A stretch of DNA of 64,000 nt from Streptococcus sanguinis SK49 (GTDB lineage Bacteria; Bacillota; Bacilli; Lactobacillales; Streptococcaceae), in assembly GCF_000212815.1 (NCBI RefSeq), contig NZ_GL890985.1, forward strand, positions 339,324 through 403,323. Direction: 5' to 3'. Both the position numbers and the translations under genes were made by a program. The notes beneath the pieces are model-generated. The model did not search any database. It was not told the DNA's origin and saw only the letters and a list, made by a program, of their open reading frames with translations. Shown here in pieces: positions 19,317-26,937 of the stretch; position 1 is the first letter of the stretch, and each line of letters starts with the position of its first letter.

Positions 19317-19348
19317 ACCCACCACTGCCAAAGCAGATAGACTTGTCA
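19317..19348 (-). pseudogene. Remnant of the 3' end of a serine-hydrolase paralogue
   Basis: The last 28 bases (19321-19348) match 21134-21161 in the 3' end of the beta-lactamase-fold gene with one mismatch. The bases just before match the very end of that gene (ACCCACCACTG). The intervening ~26 bp present in the intact gene are missing, and that segment is bounded by ACCACTG repeats. This looks like a decayed copy with a deletion between short direct repeats. The rest of 19283-19553 holds nothing I recognise. Confidence 0.5.
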
Positions 19349-19553
19349 GGTGTGTCTATATTGTTTCTGTCGCGATAGAGTTGGAAATAACAGCTAACAA
19401 ACATTAGATATGTCTGGTTGGCCGCAAGGCCAAACTTAAAATAGCAGAATAAAACTAGGCAACTTTTTGGTTTTCGGTGAGTATTAGTCACTCAGCTATG
19501 CCTTCGACTTCTCATAGAATTTTTAAAGAAGATTATGAAATGGGAAAGGGAAT

Positions 19554-20219
19554 TCAGTTTTTTTCTCTTGCGATATATTTTTCATAATAACGATTGCTAT
19601 CAAAAGGATAAGGGGTCTCTTTTGATTTGAACAGTTGCTCAGGGATAAGAACGACACTACTTACAAGAACTATTCCACTGATAATGGCTAAAATGATTAT
19701 TGGCAAACTGGGGAGATTTGTAGGATACTGGCTCAGAACATAGTAGATAGCATGAAGCGTAAAGACAACCGCTGTCGCAAAACCTGGGTTATAAATGGTT
19801 CTTTTTCCTACTGTTCGAAAACGTCGGTACATACTGAACCCAAAAATCAGGTGGCCAATCATTTCAAAAAAGCAAAAGATAAGATTCCAGATGACAATGA
19901 TCTGATTGACACCGTAGAAAAGACAGACAATACCAATTAATTCAGCTAACATAATAGTCAGCATATCAGAAAATTGATTCATAGGATAGCGATCGGGCTG
20001 TTGAGAGCGCCGAAGCATGTTGTAGTTATAATGAAAACCGCCAGGAAATCTCCATTCCTCTAAACAGTGCAAAGGGAGCATGACATAGATTATAGCGACA
20101 AATCTGCTTCCAGCATCTAGTGTGGTCCAATTTGTGATAAGATATAAGAGAATACCGATTCCCATAACAAAGAGAATGGGAATCCAAATTTTTAACCAAA
20201 CAGAAATCAGTTTGAACAT
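19554..20219 (-). CDS. HXXEE-domain membrane protein
   Basis: 221 aa, six hydrophobic segments. The family motif appears as LHCLEEWRFPGGF near residue 50, with further conserved polar residues in later helices (an Asn in VIWNLIFCFFEMIGHLIFGF and a His in FTLHAIYYVLSQYP). HXXEE proteins are of unknown function and predicted to be membrane enzymes. It is divergent from a TetR-type gene at 20315 with a palindrome between them, so regulation by that protein is likely. Confidence 0.78.
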   Translation of the reverse strand: MFKLISVWLKIWIPILFVMGIGILLYLITNWTTLDAGSRFVAIIYVMLPLHCLEEWRFPGGFHYNYNMLRRSQQPDRYPMNQFSDMLTIMLAELIGIVCLFYGVNQIIVIWNLIFCFFEMIGHLIFGFSMYRRFRTVGKRTIYNPGFATAVVFTLHAIYYVLSQYPTNLPSLPIIILAIISGIVLVSSVVLIPEQLFKSKETPYPFDSNRYYEKYIAREKN

Positions 20220-20245
20220 AACAACACCTCATTTGTATAAGATAA

Positions 20246-20258
20246 GTCTAGTATAGAC
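20246..20258. promoter_or_regulatory. Palindrome in the divergent HXXEE/TetR intergenic region
   Basis: GTCTA-GTA-TAGAC lies 27 bp upstream of the HXXEE gene and 57 bp upstream of the regulator. It is a candidate operator for the adjacent TetR-family protein. Confidence 0.5.
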
Positions 20259-20314
20259 AAAATCTGCCATGAATGATACCAACAATTTTGCCCAAAGTGT
20301 CCGAAAGGAAAGTC

Positions 20315-20875
20315 ATGAGTTTGTTATTTGCATTAGAAGAAACCAGAGAATTTTTTATGGAAGCTTTTCTCAAGGCTTTACGCGAAAAGCCTTTAAATAA
20401 AATATCAGTAAAAGAACTTTGTCAAAGGACGGGTTATAATAGGTCGACATTTTACTACTATTTTGAGGATGTTTACGATCTCAGGAAGCAAGTGGAAACC
20501 AATTTGATTCACTCTATCATTTCTGAAATCAGTCTGCAATCAAATCTGACAGACGAGAAATTTATAAAATCGTTGATTACTGTTCATAAAGTCTATGGTG
20601 AAATAATCGTATTTCTAAACAGAGATTCTTCCTTTTATGAATCTTACAAACAAGCCTTGCAACCTCATTTGCTGGCATTTTTAAAAGTTGAAAAACTAAA
20701 TACAGAATTAGACTTGATTTTTGATTTTGTAATGGGAGGGATTTTCGCGCTGCTAGAAAAATATGCCAGGCAGGATATTCCCTTAACAGTTGAGGAACTA
20801 ACCCTCTTTATTCAAAAACAAATTAACAAATTATCAGTTTGGCATTCATACTCAAATAATGAAAATTCACACTAG
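20315..20875 (+). CDS. TetR/AcrR-family regulator
   Basis: N-terminal helix-turn-helix ALREKPLNKISVKELCQRTG followed by YNRSTFYYYFEDVYDL, typical of TetR proteins that keep the FYYYF motif. 186 aa from the ATG at 20315 (GGAAAG just upstream); an ATG at 20273 lacks a ribosome-binding site. The C-terminal domain resembles the TetR_C_7 type often paired with membrane proteins. A perfect 12-bp inverted repeat overlaps its 3' end (20844-20898). Confidence 0.85.
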   Translation: MSLLFALEETREFFMEAFLKALREKPLNKISVKELCQRTGYNRSTFYYYFEDVYDLRKQVETNLIHSIISEISLQSNLTDEKFIKSLITVHKVYGEIIVFLNRDSSFYESYKQALQPHLLAFLKVEKLNTELDLIFDFVMGGIFALLEKYARQDIPLTVEELTLFIQKQINKLSVWHSYSNNENSH

Positions 20876-20898
20876 GCAGGAATAACTTGAGTATGAAT
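20844..20898. repeat. Long stem-loop across the 3' end of the TetR gene
   Basis: ATTCATACTCAA (20844-20855, inside the coding region) and TTGAGTATGAAT (20887-20898) form perfect 12-bp arms around a 31-base loop. No T-run follows. The remaining 20899-21039 shows no gene. Confidence 0.5.
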
Positions 20899-21039
20899 CA
20901 AAAAACGTATGACATGTTACTATTTGATAGCTAAGCATATGTTTTCTCTTTCTCACCTATCTATTCTGTCAACCTGACACTGCTTCTCTACATCTTTCCC
21001 TCATACCTCCAAGCAGCTAATATGGAGGACATCATATTT

Positions 21040-21080
21040 TTCCAAAAAGCCAAAGCCCACCTTCCCAAAGGAAGGCAGGC
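21040..21080 (-). terminator. Terminator after the serine-hydrolase pair
   Basis: On the minus strand a stem formed by 21070-21080 and 21055-21065 (GGAAGG/CCTTCC core, one or two mismatches) with a 4-base loop is followed by a T-rich tract. It lies 9 bp after the stop of the gene ending at 21089. Confidence 0.65.
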
Positions 21081-21088
21081 AACTTATA

Positions 21089-22867
21089 TCAAAGTACCCA
21101 CCACTGGTAGAGGGACCAGTAAAGGATATTAGCGACCACTGCCAAAGCAGATAGACTAGTCATGGCCGTCAGGAAGAGGCGGCCTTTGCTGAACTTTTCT
21201 CTGGATTTTCTGAACAGTGGCAGCAGAGCAGCAGCGGTTAGCAGGAGACCCAAGGCAGCAAAGAGCATGTAGCGCCAATGAGTTAGAGAATCGAGGTCAT
21301 CTGACATCAAAGGTATCATAATCATTAGCAGGTTTAGGGGAACAGCCAGAATACCAAGGGAAGTCAGTAGATTCCAGACCTTCCAGGTGCGGTCTGTGCG
21401 CTCAACCGTTTTTCGGGAAATCAAGCGATAAGCTCCTAATAAAAGGCTGATGATGAGCGTTCCAAAACTATAGACAATTCCAAGGATGCCTAATCCTAAG
21501 ATGATATAGTCCTTATAGAAGTCAAAAGCAGAGATTTTCTCATAGTCTACCACAGCGACGGGAATTGTAATCTTTCCCTTGCTCTTATAGATGGTCCAAA
21601 AATTGGTACTCAAGATTCGGTTCTGAGCAGGATTGTCAATCTTCTCTATTGAGGGCATCATGAGTCTTAGAAAGGACAAGGGGCCATGGAGATAGGTGCG
21701 CGGAGAAAGGTAGTAGCCTGGTGTAAACTGTTTTTGAGTCTCTTTATCAGCTGTTTTGCGTCTTCCGAAAACCAGTTCAGGCATTTGGTAGTTGTAATTC
21801 TCTTCCATGCTTTGATTGGTCATGACTATGTAGCCGATGCCACTTTCCAAGTCTAGCATGAGACGAGAGCTGAAACCATCAGTATTGCCGCCGTGGCCAA
21901 TGATGCTGACTCCGTATTCATTAATCCAAAAACCGTGGGCATTGCGGGCGATGTCTGTACCTGGATAAGTCGAAGTGGGATTATAGAGAGTATTCCAAGT
22001 TTCCGGACGTTCAAAGAGAACCTTGCGCCCCAGCAGAGCCTGAGCAAATTTCTGTAAATCCTCCAAGGTGCCGGCTGCTTGGCCAATTGAGTAGAGACCA
22101 TATTCATAAAAAGCTGTCCCTAGTGAATTTCCCTTTGTATCATAGGCCTTAGATTCTTGCCGTTTTTTCTGAACATAGGGAATATCAGATAAGTCCGGTA
22201 GGAGAGCTGTCTTGTCCATGCCAAGCGGCTGGAAGATATGCTCGTGGGTATAGTCAGCAAAGGTCTGACCGGAAATCCGCTCGACAATCAGAGAAGCGAG
22301 CCCAGCACCATAGTTGGAATAAGAGGTTACTGTTCCAGGTTCAAAGGACTGGACAGGCTGGAGCATGCGTAGATTTTCCTCTATATTTTTATCACCTTTT
22401 GTGTAAGATAGAGATTCATCAAATCCCGTCTGATGATTCATGAGATCCAGCATCGTGATAGCTTTGTCGAAGTGCAGATTTTTAAGAAAGTTCTCTGGCA
22501 GGTAGGTCTTGATATCTTCCTCTAGGTCAATCTTTCCTTGTTCCCAGAGTTGCATGACAGCTATCCAGACGGTCAGCTTGGTCACGGAGCCCCATTCAAA
22601 GACGCTGCTGTTGTCAGCTTTGATGCCTTTTTCTTTATCCATATAACCAAAGTTTCCTTGGTAAATGGTGCTATCCTTGTCAAAGACTGCTGTTTCCATA
22701 GCGGCAGTCGTCTTTTCATGCTCCTTGACATAGTCTTGGATTTTCTGGCCGATCTGGTTCCGTTCGATACCAGATGGGAGTTTCTGTTCTTCAGCCAGTG
22801 CGGTAATTGGTCGAAAGAGTCCTAAAGTCAAAAGAGTTAAAAGGATTAGGGAAAATGTTTTTTTCAT
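21089..22867 (-). CDS. Serine beta-lactamase-fold membrane protein, copy 2
   Basis: 592 aa with a signal peptide (LILLTLLTLGLFRPITALAEE) and a class C beta-lactamase/penicillin-binding-protein-like domain. Catalytic motifs are SVTK (SxxK), YSNYG (YxN) and HGGNTDG (HxG type). Four membrane helices follow in the last ~170 residues. The domain should face the cell exterior. Family members include esterases, D-aminopeptidases and peptidoglycan-acting enzymes; the substrate is unknown. It is a tandem paralogue of the gene at 22885-24666, 17 bp downstream of it, and presumably shares the promoter at 24789-24843. The C-terminal region is nearly identical to the paralogue, suggesting gene conversion. 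Confidence 0.85.
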   Translation of the reverse strand: MKKTFSLILLTLLTLGLFRPITALAEEQKLPSGIERNQIGQKIQDYVKEHEKTTAAMETAVFDKDSTIYQGNFGYMDKEKGIKADNSSVFEWGSVTKLTVWIAVMQLWEQGKIDLEEDIKTYLPENFLKNLHFDKAITMLDLMNHQTGFDESLSYTKGDKNIEENLRMLQPVQSFEPGTVTSYSNYGAGLASLIVERISGQTFADYTHEHIFQPLGMDKTALLPDLSDIPYVQKKRQESKAYDTKGNSLGTAFYEYGLYSIGQAAGTLEDLQKFAQALLGRKVLFERPETWNTLYNPTSTYPGTDIARNAHGFWINEYGVSIIGHGGNTDGFSSRLMLDLESGIGYIVMTNQSMEENYNYQMPELVFGRRKTADKETQKQFTPGYYLSPRTYLHGPLSFLRLMMPSIEKIDNPAQNRILSTNFWTIYKSKGKITIPVAVVDYEKISAFDFYKDYIILGLGILGIVYSFGTLIISLLLGAYRLISRKTVERTDRTWKVWNLLTSLGILAVPLNLLMIMIPLMSDDLDSLTHWRYMLFAALGLLLTAAALLPLFRKSREKFSKGRLFLTAMTSLSALAVVANILYWSLYQWWVL

Positions 22868-22884
22868 AGCTGGCTCCTTTCATA

Positions 22885-24666
22885 TTAGAATACCCACCAC
22901 TGATAGAGGGACCAATAGAGGATATTAGTGGCCACTGCTAAGGCAGATAGGCTAGTCATGACCGTCAGGAAGAGGCGGCCTTTGCTGAGCTTTTCTCTGG
23001 ACTTTCTGAAGAGAGGTAACAGAGCGGCTGCGGTTAGCAGGAGTCCCAAGGCAGCAAAGAGCATGTAGCGCCACTGAGCGATTTCGCTGAAATCTCCTGA
23101 AGTTGCTGACATGAATAGCAGAAAGAGATTGATGGGAACAGCCAAAATACCAACAGCTGTTAGAAGGTTCCAGACCTTCCAAGTGCGGTCTGGCTGGTCT
23201 TGTTTCTTGCGAAAGATAAGTCGATAGGCTCCCAGAAGCGGACTGATGAGGAGCAGGCCGAGGGCGTAGATGATACCAAGTCCGGCCAAGCCTAGAACAA
23301 CATAGTCTTTAAAGAAATCAAAGTCAGAGACTTTCTCATAGTCTGCGACAGCCACTGCGATACGGGTCTTGCCTTGGCTCTGATAAATGGTCCAGAAGTT
23401 GTTTGGCAATCGCTGATCGTCAGATGGTTCCTGTAAGTAGTCTGCGGAAGCTGGAATCATTTTAAAGATAGCTAGAGGGCCTTGATTAAAGTTGCGCAGA
23501 GTGCGATAATAGCCAGGACTGAACTGCTCTTGGGTTTCCTTGCTGGCTGTTTTACGTGGCCCAAAGACGAGCTCTGGCATTTGGAAATTATAATTTTGCT
23601 CTGCACCTTGATTGGTCATGACGACATAGCCGATACCGTGTTCCAAGTCCAACATTATCCGTGAAGTAGCGCCAGCTGTATTTCCGCCGTGGCCCAACAC
23701 AGTAGTACCGTATTCGTTGGCCCAAAAGCCATGAGCATTGCGGATGATATTCGTGTCAGGGTAGGTGGAACTGACAGTATAGAGGGTGTTCCAGGTCTCT
23801 GGGCGCTCAAAGAGCGTCTTGCGAGCCAGCAGGGCTTGGGCGAACTTCTCCAAGTCTTTCAAGGTGCCAGTAGCAGCTCCGGTAGGATAGATGCTAGTGA
23901 TGAAATGGTCCTTGCTCAGTAAGTTTCCTTTAGTGTCGTATCCTTTGGTTTCTTGACGCTTTTTCTGAACGTAGGAATTGTCTGATAGGTCCGGCAAAAT
24001 AGCCGTTTTATTCATGCCCAGTGGTCGGAAAATATGCTCATGGGCATAGTCGGCAAAAGTCTGACCGGAGATCCGCTCGACAATCAGAGCAGCCAAGCCA
24101 GCACCGTAATTTGAATAAGCTGTGACTGTACCGGGTTCAAAGGACTGAATAGGTTGTTGTTCTTGAAGGATTTCTTCGATACTTTTATCGTCTTGTAGGT
24201 ACATGGTTACCTCATCGAATCCCGCCTGATGGTTCATTAGATCCAGCATGGTGATAAGCTTATCATAGCGGAGATTTTTGAGGAAGCCCTCTGGCAGATA
24301 GGTGCGGATGTCTTCTTCTAGGTTAATCTTACCTTGCTCCCAGAGCTGCATGACAGAGACCCAGACGGTTAATTTGGTTACGGAGCCCCATTCAAAGATA
24401 CTATCGTCATCGGCCTTGATGTCTTTTTCCTTATCCATGTATCCAAAGTTGCCTTGATAAATGGTACCGTCCTTGTCAAAGACTGCCGTTGCCATGCCGG
24501 CTGTTGTCTTTTCATGTTCCTTGACATAGTCTTGGATTTTCTGGCCGATCTGGTCTCGTTCGATACCAGAGGGCAGCTTTTGAGCCTCCTCAGCCAGCAC
24601 AGTAGCTGGCTGGAAGAGTCCTAGAGTTATAATCGTTAGAAGCGTTAGAATAAATGGTTTTTTCAT
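22885..24666 (-). CDS. Serine beta-lactamase-fold membrane protein, copy 1
   Basis: 593 aa, same architecture as its neighbour: signal peptide ending near VLAEEAQK, SxxK at residues 95-98 (GSVTKLTVW), YSNYG, HGGNTAG, then four C-terminal membrane helices ending in LYWSLYQWWVF. All catalytic residues are kept, so both copies may be active. It is the first gene of the unit and lies behind the 37-bp element shared with the three ABC modules. It is divergent from the two-component system, which suggests an envelope-stress or antimicrobial-peptide role (inference). Confidence 0.85.
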   Translation of the reverse strand: MKKPFILTLLTIITLGLFQPATVLAEEAQKLPSGIERDQIGQKIQDYVKEHEKTTAGMATAVFDKDGTIYQGNFGYMDKEKDIKADDDSIFEWGSVTKLTVWVSVMQLWEQGKINLEEDIRTYLPEGFLKNLRYDKLITMLDLMNHQAGFDEVTMYLQDDKSIEEILQEQQPIQSFEPGTVTAYSNYGAGLAALIVERISGQTFADYAHEHIFRPLGMNKTAILPDLSDNSYVQKKRQETKGYDTKGNLLSKDHFITSIYPTGAATGTLKDLEKFAQALLARKTLFERPETWNTLYTVSSTYPDTNIIRNAHGFWANEYGTTVLGHGGNTAGATSRIMLDLEHGIGYVVMTNQGAEQNYNFQMPELVFGPRKTASKETQEQFSPGYYRTLRNFNQGPLAIFKMIPASADYLQEPSDDQRLPNNFWTIYQSQGKTRIAVAVADYEKVSDFDFFKDYVVLGLAGLGIIYALGLLLISPLLGAYRLIFRKKQDQPDRTWKVWNLLTAVGILAVPINLFLLFMSATSGDFSEIAQWRYMLFAALGLLLTAAALLPLFRKSREKLSKGRLFLTVMTSLSALAVATNILYWSLYQWWVF

Positions 24667-24788
24667 GCGATTCTCCTTTTTTCCTTAGCCCTCAAGGGCG
24701 AAAGTAATACTTCTAAAAACGATTTTGCAAAAAATTTTAAACATATTGAGCCTCCTTTTTATAGCACATACATTTCTTATTTCTTTCT

Positions 24789-24843
24789 ATTTTAAAGTCC
24801 GATTCTCAAATATCCTTCAAGTAATTCTAAAATATTTCTAAAG
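24789..24843 (-). promoter_or_regulatory. Regulon element A: shared direct repeat and -10 upstream of the serine-hydrolase pair
   Basis: On the plus strand the two half-sites start at 24807 (CAAATATCCTTCAAG) and 24829 (AAAATATTTCTAAAG), 22 bp apart. A minus-strand -10 box TAAAAT (complement of 24789-24794) lies exactly 12 bp from the first half-site. There is no good -35 box. The same layout recurs at 30292, 32050 and 34631, which points to activation by one regulator, most likely the response regulator at 24927. Confidence 0.8.
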
Positions 24844-24866
24844 TTTTTCGAATAGTCCATCTTTTA

Positions 24867-24895
24867 TTGACTTAGCCTCTTATCCTTGCTACACT
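24867..24895 (+). promoter_or_regulatory. Promoter of the two-component system
   Basis: TTGACT (24867-24872), 17 bp, TACACT (24890-24895) with a TG extension. It is a self-sufficient promoter without the regulon element, so the sensor pair is probably expressed constitutively. Confidence 0.75.
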
Positions 24896-24926
24896 AGTGA
24901 TAGGAAATTTCTGGAGGCGAGTGTTT

Positions 24927-25607
24927 ATGGCTCATATTTTACTCATCGAAGACAACAGTGATATTCATGAAATTCTAAAAGATCTTTTTCAGAAGGAACA
25001 CACGGTTTATTCCGCCTATTCGGGTACGGAGGGCATTTCGCTGTTTGAGCGGGAGGAGATTGATTTGGTTCTTCTGGACATCATGCTGCCGGGGAAGAAC
25101 GGTGATGAAGTGTTGAGGGAAATTCGCAGTAGCAATGCTACGGTGCCAGTGGTTATGCTGACAGCCCTTGGTGAGAAAGCGCTGGTTAGCCAGTACCTGC
25201 TGAATGGTGCTAATGATTATATTGTCAAACCTTTCAATCTGGATGAGGTTTTTGCCCGTATCACCGTGCAGCTACGCAGCCAGCAGGCTTTGGCCGGCGA
25301 GGAAGAAGGCCAGTCCTTTAAAAATATCCGTCTGCTCAAGGCTACCTTTGAGGCGGTCTGCGGTGAGAAAAGCGTCCGTTTGAGCAAGAAAGAATATCAT
25401 ATCCTCCAGCTCTTGCTCCGTCATCCCAAGAAGATCTACACCAAGGAAGAGCTCTTTGAGCAGGTCTGGGAAGAGAGCTATCTGCCTGGGGATAATACCC
25501 TGAATACCCACCTCAGCAACCTACGTAAGAAACTGGCTCAGTTGGACCCAACAGAGGAATACATAGAGACTGTTTGGGGACTGGGTGTTCGGCTCAAGGA
25601 GGACTGA
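24927..25607 (+). CDS. OmpR/PhoB-family response regulator
   Basis: 226 aa. The receiver domain has the acidic pocket (LLIEDN), the phospho-acceptor Asp in LVLLDIMLPGKNGDEV, the Thr in VVMLTALG and the Lys in YIVKPF. The winged-helix effector follows (SKKEYHILQLLLRHPKKIYT ... GDNTLNTHLSNLRKKL). The start at 24927 has GGAGG 9 bases upstream and gives the canonical MAHILLIEDN. It is coupled to the kinase gene (1-bp gap). OmpR-type regulators bind direct repeats, fitting the 22-bp repeats at 24807, 30310, 32068 and 34649. Confidence 0.93.
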   Translation: MAHILLIEDNSDIHEILKDLFQKEHTVYSAYSGTEGISLFEREEIDLVLLDIMLPGKNGDEVLREIRSSNATVPVVMLTALGEKALVSQYLLNGANDYIVKPFNLDEVFARITVQLRSQQALAGEEEGQSFKNIRLLKATFEAVCGEKSVRLSKKEYHILQLLLRHPKKIYTKEELFEQVWEESYLPGDNTLNTHLSNLRKKLAQLDPTEEYIETVWGLGVRLKED

Positions 25608-25608
25608 T

Positions 25609-26484
25609 ATGTTGGTGTTAGTCATTTTATTTGCCCTTATCAGTCTGTTTCTGGCCATTGGTTTCGTACGCTATCATCTGGCGGTCAAGGATGTGGCACA
25701 GCAGATTTGTCGGAAGCGGCAGACAGGGAGCCAGAATCGTCTGGCTCCTGCTGCTCATGCTCCCAGTATTTTGGAGTTGACAGAGGAAGCAGAGATGCTC
25801 TTTCGGGAGCTAGATAAGACGACCTTTGTTGTCCAGCAGGAAAAGAAGACACTGGATATGGCTATCAGTAATATTGCCCATGATATCCGCACCCCTCTGA
25901 CCATTGCTAGCGGCTATACCCAGCAGCTGCTGAAGGATGAGAGTCAGGAAAGTCAGCAGCTAATCAAAATTGCAGATAGTCTGGGAATGGTGTCCAAACG
26001 GCTGGAAGCCTTGATGGAGTACCGCCGGCTGATGGAGGGTGCCATTCGGGCCAATGTCCAGCCGACAGACATATCCCAGCTGGTAACCCAGCAGCTTTTT
26101 ACCTATTATGACGCCTTTCAGAAAGCCCAGATTGACCTGCAGGTAGAGCTGGCCGAAGGTCTAGAGCTAGAGACAGACCCAGAAATTCTAGAGCGCATTG
26201 TCCAAAATATGATAAGCAATGTCCTCAAGCACGGCCGTAAGGCTGCCAGCATTTCTCTGAAAAAAGACGGCGAGCATTGTATCTTTACCGTCAAAAATAT
26301 CGTCCAGCAGCCTATCCAATATCTAGATAAGCTGACCAATCGCTTTTACTCAGAAAACCTATCCAGCAGTGAGGAGTCTTCTGGTCTGGGGCTTTACATC
26401 ACCCAGCAGTTAGTCGAAATCCTAGGCGGAGACTTGACAATGAAAGCCGAGGATGACTGGTTTGAACAGGTTGTGACTTTGTAA
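25609..26484 (+). CDS. Short sensor histidine kinase
   Basis: 291 aa from the ATG at 25609 (GGAGG 6 bases upstream). One N-terminal membrane helix (LVLVILFALISLFLAIGFV) is followed directly by a short linker, the dimerisation H-box NIAHDIRTPLTIASGY, the N-box NMISNVLKHG and the G-box SGLGLYITQQLVEILGG. There is no extracellular or PAS sensor domain. Such minimal kinases often read the state of an ABC transporter or the membrane; here ABC modules lie in the same region. Confidence 0.92.
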   Translation: MLVLVILFALISLFLAIGFVRYHLAVKDVAQQICRKRQTGSQNRLAPAAHAPSILELTEEAEMLFRELDKTTFVVQQEKKTLDMAISNIAHDIRTPLTIASGYTQQLLKDESQESQQLIKIADSLGMVSKRLEALMEYRRLMEGAIRANVQPTDISQLVTQQLFTYYDAFQKAQIDLQVELAEGLELETDPEILERIVQNMISNVLKHGRKAASISLKKDGEHCIFTVKNIVQQPIQYLDKLTNRFYSENLSSSEESSGLGLYITQQLVEILGGDLTMKAEDDWFEQVVTL

Positions 26485-26549
26485 AAAAGACTTAAAAAAT
26501 CAAAATAAGAAAGGCTAAGCTCTATCAGCTAGCCTCAAAATCCGCTCAT

Positions 26550-26589
26550 AAACCTCAGCTAATTTTTGAATTGGCGGAGGTTTGTTTTT
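26550..26589 (+). terminator. Terminator of the two-component system
   Basis: AAACCTC (26550-26556) and GAGGTTT (26577-26583) with further pairing inside (GC, AATT) and a T-run. It follows the kinase stop by 65 bp. Confidence 0.7.
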
Positions 26590-26603
26590 AGATTAAGTCG
26601 AAG

Positions 26604-26628
26604 AAAGGCATGATAAAGATGCCTTTTT
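26604..26628 (+). terminator. Second terminator-like hairpin
   Basis: AAAGGCAT, 7-base loop, ATGCCTTT, then T-rich. It belongs to a 453-bp gene-free stretch (26485-26937) filled with hairpins. Confidence 0.6.
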
Positions 26629-26747
26629 GTTTTGTGATTTGAAAAGCAAGTCATATCAGCGAGGTCATTTTAACAGTCAAAGTGAAAAATCAGCCAACTG
26701 CTCTAAACCCTTGATATAACTGACTTGCAACTGACAGTTGACAATGA

Positions 26748-26833
26748 TTCCAAGTTCAATCACTCAAAAAGCAACTAGATTTTTTCTTTATTCCAAGTCC
26801 AGTCGCTAGAAAGGCAACTGGCTTTTTTGTTAA
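26748..26833 (+). repeat. Tandem duplicated terminator-like unit
   Basis: Two ~43-bp copies (26748-26790 and 26791-26833) begin TTCCAAGT and continue with a weak stem and a T-tract (GCAACTAGATTTTTT against GCAACTGGCTTTTTT). Copy 2 keeps a stem CCAGT/ACTGG and copy 1 is degenerate. No coding region is seen around them. Confidence 0.5.
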
Positions 26834-26892
26834 TCTGAAAGCAGAAGCCAAGTTTTTGATTTCGGAATGAACGAGTCGCTGTCTTTGAAGAT

Positions 26893-26921
26893 TTGGAACA
26901 AAACTTGAGTTTAATTATATT
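26893..26921 (+). promoter_or_regulatory. Promoter of the CPBP protease gene
   Basis: TTGGAA (26893-26898), 17 bp, TATATT (26916-26921), with the ribosome-binding site AAGGAGG close behind. Confidence 0.6.
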
Positions 26922-26937
26922 ATAAGGAGGTATTCTC

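Noticed and set aside
20876..21039. Possible small gene between the TetR gene and the serine-hydrolase pair
   Set aside because: No frame with a ribosome-binding site or protein-like composition was seen.
24897..24926. GTG start of the response regulator at 24897
   Set aside because: It lies right at the -10 box and would precede the ribosome-binding site; the ATG at 24927 gives the canonical receiver start.
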